Source: Streptomyces sp. CMB-StM0423 (GTDB lineage Bacteria > Actinomycetota > Actinomycetes > Streptomycetales > Streptomycetaceae). Taken from it: DNA of 64,000 nucleotides. The translations under genes were made by a program, and so were the position numbers. Under the pieces are notes generated by a model. It did not search any database. It was not told the origin of the DNA and saw only the letters and a list, made by a program, of their open reading frames with translations. Shown here one piece after another: positions 18,117 through 27,000 of this stretch (positions are counted from its first letter, which is position 1; every line of letters starts with the position of its first letter). Where the stretch lies: NCBI RefSeq assembly GCF_002847285.1, contig NZ_CP025407.1, positions 4,868,501 to 4,932,500 on the forward strand, in the 5' to 3' direction.

Positions 18117-18177
18117 CGGCCCGGTGGCGGTGATGCCCGGCGACGGCGGCGCGGGGACACCCGGCGGCGGACGCGAC

Positions 18178-18221
18178 TTGTCGGCGGGGCGGCCTACCCT
18201 TGGGCGGGTGCGTGGGAGTGG
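18178..18221 (+). repeat. Dispersed repeat, copy C (at the start of mqnB)
   Basis: The core at 18192-18212 is identical to copies A, B and D. TACCCT (18195-18200) is followed after 7 bases by the in-frame GTG at 18208, the same geometry as the leaderless promoters seen elsewhere in the window. At this site the repeat could therefore act as the mqnB promoter and start. Confidence 0.7.
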
Positions 18222-19059
18222 TGTGGTGCCGGACGGAGACGCGGTGTCCGGGGGTGTGTCCGGGGCCGGTGCGCGGGTGTTGGTGGTCGTGGCCGTTGCC
18301 GCCGAGGGGGAGGCCGTCGAGCGGGGCGGGCGGGGGTACGACGTCGTGATCGGCGGCGTGGGGCCCGCTGCCGCAGCCGCGGGGGCCGCCACCGCGCTGG
18401 CCGCGGCGCCCGTTCCGTACGACCTCGTCATCGCCGCCGGCATCGGCGGCGGCTTCGCGGGCGTCGCGCCCGTGGGCGGGGTGGTCGTGGCGGACGAGAT
18501 CGTCGCCGCGGACCTGGGGGCGGAGACGCCGGACGGGTTCGTGCCGGTCACCGAGCTGGGCTTCGGCGCCGTCGCGCACCGTCCGCCGCCGGCCGCGGCG
18601 CGGGCCGCGGCGGAGGCGGCCGGCGCGGTGCTGGGTACCGTGCTGACCGTGTCCACCGTCACCGGCTCCGCCGAGCGCACCGCCGAGCTGCGCCGCCGCC
18701 ATCCGCGCGCCGCGGCCGAGGCGATGGAGGGCTTCGGCGTCGCCGAGGCCGCCGCCCGGCACGGCGTCCCGGTCCTGGAGATCCGCGCGGTGTCCAACGC
18801 CGTGGGCCCCCGCGACCGCGCCGCCTGGCGCATCCCGGACGCGCTGAAAGCCCTCACGGCCGCCTTCGCGGCCCTCCCCGACTTCGGCGAACTCCCCGAC
18901 TTCGCCGCCGTACCCGACCTCGCGTCCCGCCCCGACCTCGCCGCGGACGACGCGCCGGCCGCGGATCCGACCGCCGCGCCCGCCGCCGCCGACGCCGACG
19001 ACGCGGCCACCGCACCCGCCACCGACCCCGCCCCACCCGACGGAGAGGAGCCCCGATGA
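18208..19059 (+). CDS. mqnB: Futalosine hydrolase (menaquinone biosynthesis)
   Basis: A nucleosidase of the MTA/SAH nucleosidase fold that removes hypoxanthine from futalosine to give dehypoxanthine futalosine in the alternative menaquinone pathway. Motifs include VVIGGVGPAAAAAGAATAL, VIAAGIGGGFAGVAPVGGVVVAD and AEAMEGFGVAEAAARHGVPVLEIRAVSNAVG, with the purine-site residues in the last. The start is uncertain: GTG at 18124, 18208 or 18223/18226. I chose 18208 because TACCCT sits 7 bases before it. The body is followed by about 60 extra residues of acidic Ala/Pro/Asp repeats (LPDF, VPDL, RPDL), unusual for the family. The stop overlaps mqnD by 4 bases. Confidence 0.87.
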   Translation: MRGSGVVPDGDAVSGGVSGAGARVLVVVAVAAEGEAVERGGRGYDVVIGGVGPAAAAAGAATALAAAPVPYDLVIAAGIGGGFAGVAPVGGVVVADEIVAADLGAETPDGFVPVTELGFGAVAHRPPPAAARAAAEAAGAVLGTVLTVSTVTGSAERTAELRRRHPRAAAEAMEGFGVAEAAARHGVPVLEIRAVSNAVGPRDRAAWRIPDALKALTAAFAALPDFGELPDFAAVPDLASRPDLAADDAPAADPTAAPAAADADDAATAPATDPAPPDGEEPR

Positions 19060-19928
19060 CCTCGCCGAGCACCCCGAGCGGCCGGCTGCTCCGGATCGCC
19101 TACTCCCCCTGCCCCAACGACACCTTCGTCTTCCACGCCTGGGCCCACGGCCTCGTCCCCGGCGCCCCGCCCCTCGACGTCACCTTCGCCGACATCCACC
19201 TCACCAACGGCATGGCGGAACGCGGCGAGCTCGACGTGCTCAAGGTCTCCTACGCGGTCCTCCCCTATGTCCTCGACCGCTACGCCCTCCTCCCCTGCGG
19301 CGGCGCCCTCGGCCGGGCCTGCGGGCCCCTGGTGCTCACCGCCGGCGCGCAGCGCCCCGCCGACCTCGCCGGCCGCACCGTCGCCGTGCCCAGCGAGCGG
19401 TCGACGGCCTACCTGCTCTTCCGGCTCTGGGCCGCGGCGGAAGTGCCGGGCGGGGTCGGCGAGGTCGTCGTCATGCCGTTCCACGAGATCATGCCCGCCG
19501 TCCGCGACGGCAAGGTCGACGCCGGGCTCGTGATTCACGAGGCCCGCTTCACCTATCAGGGTTACGGCCTCCACTGCCTCGCCGACATGGGCGAGCACTG
19601 GGAGGCCACCACCGGCCTGCCCATCCCCCTCGGCGCCATCGTCGCCCGCCGCGCCCTCGGCGCCGAAACGCTGCACGCGCTCGCGGCCGCGACCCGCACC
19701 TCGGTACGGATGGCGTGGGACGACCCGGAGGCATCAAGGGCCTACGTGATGGAGCACGCGCAGGAGATGGACCCCGCCGTGGCGGACCAGCACATCGGCC
19801 TGTACGTCAACGAGTTCACCGCCGACCTCGGCGGGGACGGCTACGCGGCCGTGCGCGGTCTGCTCACCCGGGCGGCGGCGGAGGGCCTGGTGCCGCCCGT
19901 CGCCCCGGACGCGCTGGCGTTCCCGTAG
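19056..19928 (+). CDS. mqnD: 1,4-dihydroxy-6-naphthoate synthase (menaquinone biosynthesis)
   Basis: A 290-residue protein with the periplasmic-binding-protein-like fold of MqnD. It converts cyclic dehypoxanthine futalosine to 1,4-dihydroxy-6-naphthoate. Diagnostic segments are IAYSPCPNDTFVFHAWAHG at the N-terminus, DVLKVSYAVLPYVLDRYALLPCGGALG, and the active-site region GLVIHEARFTYQGYGL with its His. The ATG overlaps the mqnB stop (ATGA), so the two consecutive menaquinone enzymes are translationally coupled. mqnA and mqnC are not in the window. Confidence 0.95.
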   Translation: MTSPSTPSGRLLRIAYSPCPNDTFVFHAWAHGLVPGAPPLDVTFADIHLTNGMAERGELDVLKVSYAVLPYVLDRYALLPCGGALGRACGPLVLTAGAQRPADLAGRTVAVPSERSTAYLLFRLWAAAEVPGGVGEVVVMPFHEIMPAVRDGKVDAGLVIHEARFTYQGYGLHCLADMGEHWEATTGLPIPLGAIVARRALGAETLHALAAATRTSVRMAWDDPEASRAYVMEHAQEMDPAVADQHIGLYVNEFTADLGGDGYAAVRGLLTRAAAEGLVPPVAPDALAFP

Positions 19929-19976
19929 CGGCCGCCACGGGCCGAAGGCGCCGGCGCGTCCGTTCCCGCCGCCCCC

Positions 19977-20360
19977 TCAGACGTCCAACTGATCGGCGAC
20001 GGCCCGGAGCATCCCGGCGATCTTGCGGCCGTGTGTCTTGTCCGGGTACCTGCCGCGTTCGAGCTGCTGCGTCACGCTCTCCAGCAGCGTCGTCAGATCC
20101 TGCACGATCGACGCCAGCTCGTCCGGCTTGCGCCGCTGCGCGGCCGCGACCGACGGGGTGGGGTCCAGCAGCGTTACGGACAGCGCCTGGTCGCCGCGCT
20201 GCCCGGCCACCACGCCGAACTCGACGCGCTGACCCGGCCGGAGCGTCTCCACTCCGTCCGGCAGCACCGACGAGTGCACGAAGACGTCACCGCCGTCGTC
20301 GCGGGAGAGGAAGCCGAAGCCCTTCTCGCTGTTGAACCACTTGACTTTGCCGGTAGGCAC
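19977..20360 (-). CDS. Cold-shock-domain protein with C-terminal helical extension
   Basis: A 127-residue nucleic-acid-binding protein. Residues 1-65 form a CspA-type cold-shock domain with RNP1 KGFGFLSR and RNP2 DVFVHSS, which bind single-stranded RNA or DNA. A 60-residue tail (KPDELASIVQDLTTLLESVTQQLERGRYPDKTHGRKIAGMLRAVADQ) is predicted to be helical and is not part of classical 67-residue CspA proteins; similar longer forms are common in Streptomyces. It is likely an RNA chaperone. It is transcribed toward mqnD, from a 170-bp region shared with the divergent small membrane protein gene. Confidence 0.9.
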   Translation of the reverse strand: MPTGKVKWFNSEKGFGFLSRDDGGDVFVHSSVLPDGVETLRPGQRVEFGVVAGQRGDQALSVTLLDPTPSVAAAQRRKPDELASIVQDLTTLLESVTQQLERGRYPDKTHGRKIAGMLRAVADQLDV

Positions 20361-20518
20361 GTGTCGTCGCCCTGTCTTCGTTTTCGTACTCGCTGCCGTG
20401 AAAGAGCAGGAGGGCGGGTCCAGTGACCCGCCACCTCAAGGCTAATGGTCCCCCGCGTGGTGACAAGATGTCGCCGGGTGCTTCCTCAGCGCACAATCCG
20501 GCCGCCGGGCGCGCCGCC

Positions 20519-20531
20519 TACCCTGGTTGCG
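20519..20531 (+). promoter_or_regulatory. Putative leaderless promoter -10 box
   Basis: TACCCT at 20519-20524 lies 6 bases before the GTG at 20531, and there is no Shine-Dalgarno sequence. This is the same arrangement as at 17580, 18195 and 31270. Confidence 0.45.
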
Positions 20532-20770
20532 TGAACACCGGAACCTCCCGCCCCGGGGATCTCCTCGTACGCGCCGGGGCGATCGTCTTCCTCGTCGGCG
20601 CACTCGGCACCTTCGTCACTTTCGTCCCGTTCTTCATCGGGACGGACCCGCTGCCGACAGCCGCCTATCTCGTGTCCATGCTGATGGGCGTCGGCTTCGG
20701 GCTGGCGCTGGCCGGGCTCTTCCGCTCCGCGTCGGCGTCCAGGCGCGAGGCCCGGCAGGCGGCGCCGTAG
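20531..20770 (+). CDS. Small two-helix membrane protein
   Basis: A 79-residue protein with two hydrophobic segments, about residues 13-34 (AGAIVFLVGALGTFVTFVPFF) and 43-64 (AAYLVSMLMGVGFGLALAGLF), and a basic tail (SASRREARQ) that should face the cytosol. I do not recognise a family, but similar short proteins are widespread in actinomycetes. The GTG at 20531 is supported by the -10 box immediately before it. It is divergent from the cold-shock gene and convergent with the HAD phosphatase gene. Confidence 0.65.
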   Translation: MNTGTSRPGDLLVRAGAIVFLVGALGTFVTFVPFFIGTDPLPTAAYLVSMLMGVGFGLALAGLFRSASASRREARQAAP

Positions 20771-20846
20771 CGCGGCGCCGCCAGGACGCAGCGCCGTGGA
20801 CGGCCCCGGCGGCGCAGAGGCGCGCGGCCCGTCGCGTACGGGCGCC

Positions 20847-21488
20847 TCAGCCGCGCGCCGCCCCCGTCCGGTGCTCCGCCAGCCACCCCGGGAACGCCGT
20901 CAGGTCCGGCAGCACGACATCCGCCCCCGCCGCCCGCAGCTCCGCCTCCGGGCACGGTCCGGTGGCCACCGCCACCGACAGCACCCGCGCCGCCCGCGCC
21001 CCCGCGACGTCCCCGACGTGGTCGCCGACGTACGCCGACGCCCCGTACTCCGTCAGGGCCTCCGCCTTCGCGTCCGCCCACAGCCCGCCGACCACGGCGT
21101 CCGGGGCCAGGCCCAGGTGGTCGACGTGCAGCTTCGCCAGCGGCCGGCTCTTGGCGGTGACCACGAGCGCCCTGCCGCCCGCCGCCTGCACCGCCGCGAT
21201 GGCCGCGGCGGCACCGGGCAGGGCGGTGGTGGGGGCGATGCCGTGGTCGGGGTAGAGGGCGCGGTAGCGGTCGCCGAGGGCGGCCACGCGGTCGGCGGGG
21301 AACCAGTTGGCCAGCTCGCTCTCCACCGGCGGGCCGAGGCGGGAGGTCACGAGGTCGGTGTCGACGTACACGCCGGTCTCGGTGACGAGCGCCTCGTACA
21401 CCGCCTTGATCCCGGGCCGGGAGTCGATGAGGGTCATGTCCAGGTCGAAGCCGACCGTGAAAGACGGCGGCGGGGAGGGAGTACGCAC
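20847..21488 (-). CDS. HAD-superfamily phosphatase, phosphoglycolate phosphatase-like
   Basis: A 213-residue HAD hydrolase. Motif I is GFDLDMTLID (nucleophile Asp and acid/base Asp), motif II is ALVVTAKS, the motif III Lys is probably in KLHVDH or ADAKAEAL, and motif IV is YVGDHVGDVAGA. The helical cap after motif I makes it a subfamily I enzyme like phosphoglycolate phosphatase. The substrate is probably a small phosphorylated metabolite. It lies 29 bp downstream of a 2OG-Fe(II) oxygenase gene on the same strand, so the two may be co-transcribed. Confidence 0.85.
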   Translation of the reverse strand: MRTPSPPPSFTVGFDLDMTLIDSRPGIKAVYEALVTETGVYVDTDLVTSRLGPPVESELANWFPADRVAALGDRYRALYPDHGIAPTTALPGAAAAIAAVQAAGGRALVVTAKSRPLAKLHVDHLGLAPDAVVGGLWADAKAEALTEYGASAYVGDHVGDVAGARAARVLSVAVATGPCPEAELRAAGADVVLPDLTAFPGWLAEHRTGAARG

Positions 21489-21517
21489 CCCTCGATTCTG
21501 CCTGCCGCCGATTCCGG

Positions 21518-22458
21518 TCAGGACAGGAGGATGGCCTGCAGCCGTTCGTCGAGGAACGCGCCCACGGTCGCGGCGCTCTCCCCCGCGCGGCGGCGGCCGG
21601 CGGCATGGGGGTGGCAGGGCCGGGGTTGTAGAACCAGACCAGCGACGTGAGCTGCTCCGCGGGCGCGTCCGCGGGCGGGGGCAGCACGCGGTGCCAGCCC
21701 GCCCGCCAGCGCCCGTCGCTCCACATGGCGCCCAGCTCGCCGATGTTGACGGTCAGGGCGTCGGCCTCGGGGTGGTACGGGGCGTCCTCCCAGCCGTCCT
21801 CCGCAGCCGCGGCATCCGACGGGTCCGTGCGGACCTGGAGGCAGCCGAGCCCCTGCTGGCGGTCGAGTACGGCCATGAAGTCCCAGTCCTGGTGCGCGCC
21901 GAGGCGGAACTGCCCCGGCCGGGGCGCGCCGGTGTGCTCCCTGCTCCCGTACCAGTTGAGAGTGCACTGCCAGGCCGCGTCGGTGTCGTGGCGGGTGAGG
22001 AAGCCGGCCGGTTCGCCGAGCGCGGCGGCGAGGAGGCCCAGCAGTTCGAGCGACAGGCGCCGCATCTGGCGCAGATACTCGTCGACCGGCTCGCGCAGCG
22101 CGGGCACCTCGGCCGGCCACACCCCCGGGTGGTGCGGGTAGAAGCTCCACAGCTCCACCAGGTCCGGCGGGCTCGCCGCGTCCTGGATGGCGCCCGCGGA
22201 TATCCCGCCGGGTCCTGTCCAGCCGCCGTTGCCCACGTTGCGGTAGCCGTCCTTGACCGCGGGGGGCAGGTCGAAGGCGGTACCGGCGGCTTCCCTGACC
22301 GCCGCGCGCAGGCTGGGGTCCACGCCGTGGCCCGAGACCATCACGAACCCGGTGTCGCGCAGGGACGCGTCGAGCCGGGCGAGGGTCCGCCGCCGCTCCT
22401 CCGGGCCGCCGGAGCGCCACGCTTCGAGGTCGACCAGGTCGATGGGGGAGTTGCTCAT
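21518..22458 (-). pseudogene. 2-oxoglutarate/Fe(II) oxygenase, isopenicillin-N-synthase-like, with a single-base frameshift near the 3' end
   Basis: The protein starts MSNSPIDLVDLEAW and reads as an IPNS/2OG dioxygenase: DIOX_N-type segment (LDASLRDTGFVMVSGHGVD), Fe ligands in LGAHQDWDFM (His, Asp) and the distal His in WRAGWHRVL, with a 2OG-binding region near SLVWFYNPG. After PMPPAAAARG the frame runs on into unrelated sequence, while the expected end (ESAATVGAFLDERLQAILLS) lies in another frame and stops at 21518. One extra G in the run of five G on the coding strand near 21580-21590 would restore a continuous reading frame of about 313 residues. This may be a sequencing error or a real late frameshift; only the last 20 or so residues are affected. 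Confidence 0.75.
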
Positions 22459-22617
22459 GCGGCTGCCCTCTCTGCGGGGTGGTGGCCATAGTGGCGGCGG
22501 GGGACGGCGCCGTACAGCGGACCGGCGGGCGTACCGTACGAGGGCCGATGGCGGCCGTACGCGGCCCACACCCGCGGTCCTACGCCCGCGGGCGTCCCGT
22601 CCGTTCCGTACCCGGCC

Positions 22618-23859
22618 CTACTGCCGCAGCCGCCGGCGCGCCCGCCACAGCAGGAACAGCGTCGAGGCGACCGCCGCGAACCGGACCAGCGTGGGCAGCA
22701 TGTCCGAGAACTCCTGCCCCAGCGTCCCCTCCTTCAGCGGCTCGCCCCACCGCTCCTGACTCCGCCCCCACAGCCACACCAGCCCGGCGGCGCCCACCGT
22801 GCCCGGCACCCCGAGCGCGGCCCACTTCTTCTCCGTCATCGACAGCCGCCGCGAGGTGTACACCAGGGCCCAGCCGACGACCGACGCCATCCACTGGTCG
22901 AGCGCGGCGCCCCCCAGCAGCGCGCCCATCGCCAGCACCTCCAGCAGCCCGGCGCTGCGCAGGAGTTCGCGGGTGGCGGCGCCGCGCGGGTTCGGGGGCG
23001 AGGGCTCCTCGTCCTCGTACGCCTCCTCTTCCTCCGCCTCCGCGGCCTCCCGCCGGGCCTGCTTGGCCTTGGCGGCGCGGGCCGCGCGCGCGGCGTTCGC
23101 CGCCTTGGCGGCCTTGGCGGCGCGGGCGGCCCGGCCCATGGCGCCCGTGCCGCCGCCCTTCTGCGCACCTTTCCCGTCCTCGTCGCCGTCCTGCTGGTCC
23201 GGCGGCTGGAACAGCTCGGGGAGTTCGATGCCGCCGGTGAACCCCGGCACGTTGTCGGCGCCGCTGCCGGCGCCGGGCATCGGGCCGGCGAACGGCGCGG
23301 GCTCCACGCGCCACCAGTCGGGGTCGCCGTGCGCGGGGTCGAGTTCGTCCTCGCCGGCGAGGTGCGGCGGGGCGGCGGCGGTGGGCGGCGGCTGGGCAGG
23401 CGGGGTGAAGTCCTCGGGTGCGGGGTGGGGCACCTCGGGCGCGGGCGGCTTCGGCTCCCGGGCGCCCGCCCTGCCGCCCGCCTCGCCGCCGCCGGTACGC
23501 GGCCGGGGCAGCCGCCCCAGCCACCGCTCCGACCCGCCGACCCGCGGCCGCGGCAGCCGCGACGTCAACCCGCCGCCACCGCCCGGCGGCTCCCCGGGCT
23601 GCACCGCGACCTCCGGCACCGCGGAGGCGGGGTCCCGCTTGGCGGCCTCGACGATGTCGCCGGGACTGCCGAACCGGGCGAGCACCTGCTTCACCGCGGA
23701 CACGCTGTGCGCGCCCTCGGCGGCGCGCACCTTGTCGATGCTGGCCCGCAGTTCGTTGACCAGCCGCATGCGCTGCCCGGAGGGCAGGGCACGCTGCTGC
23801 GCGATGTCGCCGACGCGGCTCAGGTAGTCGTATACGAGCTGGTCGCTCTCGATGCCCAC
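22618..23859 (-). CDS. HAAS-like membrane protein with long disordered middle
   Basis: A 413-residue protein. The N-terminal 75 residues (DQLVYDYLSRVGDIAQQRALPSG through VLARFGSPGDIVEAA) resemble the HAAS/DUF1700 helical domain found before membrane segments. A long Pro/Gly-rich stretch and an Ala/Lys-rich coiled region (AARAAKAAKAANAARAARAAK) with an acidic patch (AEAEEEEAYEDEE) follow. The C-terminal part carries about four hydrophobic helices. I chose the GTG at 23859 because AGGGGA precedes it by 6 bases; the frame is open to 23934. HAAS proteins are often linked to PadR regulators, but none is nearby. No function is assigned. Confidence 0.65.
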   Translation of the reverse strand: MGIESDQLVYDYLSRVGDIAQQRALPSGQRMRLVNELRASIDKVRAAEGAHSVSAVKQVLARFGSPGDIVEAAKRDPASAVPEVAVQPGEPPGGGGGLTSRLPRPRVGGSERWLGRLPRPRTGGGEAGGRAGAREPKPPAPEVPHPAPEDFTPPAQPPPTAAAPPHLAGEDELDPAHGDPDWWRVEPAPFAGPMPGAGSGADNVPGFTGGIELPELFQPPDQQDGDEDGKGAQKGGGTGAMGRAARAAKAAKAANAARAARAAKAKQARREAAEAEEEEAYEDEEPSPPNPRGAATRELLRSAGLLEVLAMGALLGGAALDQWMASVVGWALVYTSRRLSMTEKKWAALGVPGTVGAAGLVWLWGRSQERWGEPLKEGTLGQEFSDMLPTLVRFAAVASTLFLLWRARRRLRQ

Positions 23860-24041
23860 CGAATCCCCTACGGCCGTGCGCTGTTGACCTGTCGACCGTA
23901 CCGCGCGCACGGCCGCCCCCTCGCCCCCGCGCACGCCGCCCCAGGGGCCCGGGCGGCCGCGGCGGCCGGTGCGGCGCGCGTACGCGGCGGGGGACCGAAT
24001 ACGCTGCGGCGGACCGGCACCTCCCGCGACAAGGAGCCTCA

Positions 24042-27000
24042 GTGGACCCCGTGGACCCCCTGGACCCCGTGGCAGACCCCACCGCCCGGCTGCGTACCGC
24101 GGCGCTCGACGCCTGGGCGGCCTCGGCCGCGCGCTTCCGGGAGGACGCCAACGCGGAGGAGGACCTGGCGCTCGGCGGCTACCGCGACCGCCTGGTGGTC
24201 GAGCTGGCGCAGAACGCGGCGGACGCGGCAGCGCGCGCAGGCGCGGCGGGCCGACTGAGGTTGACGCTGACGGAGGCCGCCTCCGGAGGCGGTCCCGGCG
24301 GGCCGGTCGAAGACGCCGGAGGAGCGCGGCCGGTTGACGAGGGCGCCGGCGGCAGTGCTGCGCACGCCGCCGGCGGCGATGACGAGCCGAGCGCGTCCGG
24401 TTCCGCAGGTGCCGCAGCCGAACCCGCCGCCGGCGGCGGGCCGGCGGTGGCGTCGGCCCCCGGCCAGGAATGGGTGCTGACCGTCGCCAACACCGGAGCG
24501 CCCCTCGACGCCGCCGGAGTCGAGTCGTTGTCGACGCTGCGGGCCTCCGCCAAGCGCGGGGAGGACACCGAGGAGGCCGTCGGGCGGTTCGGGGTGGGGT
24601 TCTCCGCCGTGCTGGCCGTCAGCGACGCGCCCGCGGTCGCCTCCCGCGGCGGCGCCCGCGTGCGGTGGTCACTGGCGGAGGCGCGGGAGCTGGTCCGTAC
24701 GACCGCCGAGCGCAACCCCGCCCTCGCCGGGGAAGCCGCCCGCCGCGACGGCCACGTCCCCCTGCTCCGCCTCCCCCTGCCCCTCGCGGCGGCCGACGCC
24801 CCGGCCGTACCCGAGGGGTACGACACCGCCGTCCGCCTCCCGCTGCGCGACGAGGCCGCCGCCGCCCTGGCCCGCCGGCTGCTCGGCGGCATCGACGACG
24901 CGCTGCTGCTCGCCCTGCCCGGCCTCGCCGAGGTCGTCGTGGAGACCCCCGAGGGCGTACGCACGCTGCGCCGCCGCGAAGACGGCCCGTACACGGTCGT
25001 CGAGGACACCCGTCGTACGGACCGGCACCCCCGCTCCCAGGCCGAACCCCCCGCCGCCACCCGCTACCGCACCCGCACCGCCGCGGGCCGCCTCGACCCC
25101 CACCTCCTCGCCGACCGCCCCGTGGAGGAACGCCTCCGCCCCACCTGGAGCGTCACCTGGGCCGTCCCCGTGGACCCCGACGGCGCCCCCGCCGCGCCCG
25201 CCACCGCCCCCGTGCTCCACGCCCCCACCCCCACCGACGAACCCCTCGGCGTCCCCGCCCTGCTCATCGCCTCCTTCCCCCTGGAACCCACCCGCCGCCA
25301 CCTCGCCCCGGGACCGCTCACCGACTTCCTCGTCGCCCGCGCCGCCGACGCCTACGCCGAACTCCTCGCCGACTGGGCCCCGCTGACCCCCGGCACCATC
25401 GACCTCGTCCCAGGACCCCTCGGCCGCGGCGAGCTGGACGGCGCCCTGCGCGCCGGTATCCTGCGGCTCCTGCCCGGCGTCGCGTTCCTGCCCCCGGCCG
25501 CGCCCGAGGAGGGCGCCAAGCCGCAGCCGCTGCGCCCCCGCGACGCGCTCGTCGCCGAGGGCGCGGGCGCCGAGACCGTGCACCGGCTCGGCGACGTCTT
25601 CCCGCACCTGCTGCCCGCCGGTCTGGAGCGCCGCGGCGAGCTGCGCACCCTCGGCGTCTCCCGCATGCCGCTCGGTGAACTCGTCGAGCGGCTGGCCGGC
25701 GTGGAGCGCCCCGCCGCCTGGTGGCACGGCCTCTACGGCTCCCTCGCCGGCACCGACCCCGAGGAGCTGGGCGGCCTGCCGGTGCCGCTCGCCGACGGCC
25801 GCGTCGTCGCCGGCCCGCGGCAGGTGCTGCTGCCGGCCGGCGGCGACTGGGGCGACGGCGGCACCGGCGGGCGGCCGGCCCGCCTCGCCCGGCTCGGGCT
25901 GCGCGTCGCCGACCCGGTCGCCGCGCACCCCGTGCTGGAGCAGCTCGGCGCCGTGCCCGCCACGCCCCGCGCCGTGCTGACGACGCCGCAGGTGCGGGCA
26001 GCGGTGGCGGGGTCGCTGGACGCGGGGGAGGTGTGGTTCGACGAGGGGCCCGAGCAGGGCGCGCCGGATCCGGAGGAGCTGGCGGACATCGTCCTCGGAC
26101 TGGTCCGCGACGCGCACCTGGCGCCGGGCGACGAACCGTGGCTGGCCGCCCTCGCGCTGCCCGACGAGGACGGCGACCCCGCCCCCGCCGGGGAACTCGT
26201 CTACCCCGGCAGCCCGTTCGCCGCCGTCATCCGACCGGGTGAGCTGGCGTACTGCGCCGCCGACCTGGTCGAGCGGTGGGGGGAGGAGCCGTTGACGGCG
26301 GTCGGGGTGCAGGCCGACTTCGTGCTCGTACGCGCCGAGGACGTCGTCCTCGACCCCGACGAGCTGGAGCCCCGCGACACCCCCTACCCCGAAGCCGACG
26401 ACGCCGGGCTGCTCGACGCGGTCGACGTGTGGTGCGAGGACGTCCTCGACCAGCTCCCCGAGACCCCGGTGCCGCCGGTGCTCACCGAGCTGGTGGGCGT
26501 ACGGGACCTGGACCTCGTGGACGACGCGCACTGGCCGCAGGCCCTCGCGCTGCTGTCCCGCCCGCCGCTGCGCGAGGCGCTGACGCGCTCGGCGCGCGTG
26601 CTGCTGCCGAACGGCGAGGCGTATCCCGTACGCCCGTACACCGCCTGGTGGCTGCGCGGCAACCCCGTACTCGACGGCCGCCCGCCCGCCGGCCTGCGCG
26701 CCGCGGGCGGCGACCCGCTGCTCGCCGGGCTGTACGAACCGGCCGACGCCTCCGCCGTCGGCGACGAACAGGTCCTGCGCGCCCTGGGCGTACGCACCTC
26801 CGCCGCCGCGCTCCTCGACGAACCGGGCGGCGCCGCGGAACTCCTCGCCCGCCTCGCGGACCCCGACCACGACGTCACCCCGGGGCAACTCCACGCCCTG
26901 TACACCCTCCTCGCCGGCCTCGACCCCGCAGACGTCACCCTCCCGGACGACCTCCGCGCGGTCCGCGACGGCGCCACCGAGGTGGTGCCGGCCGGCGAGG

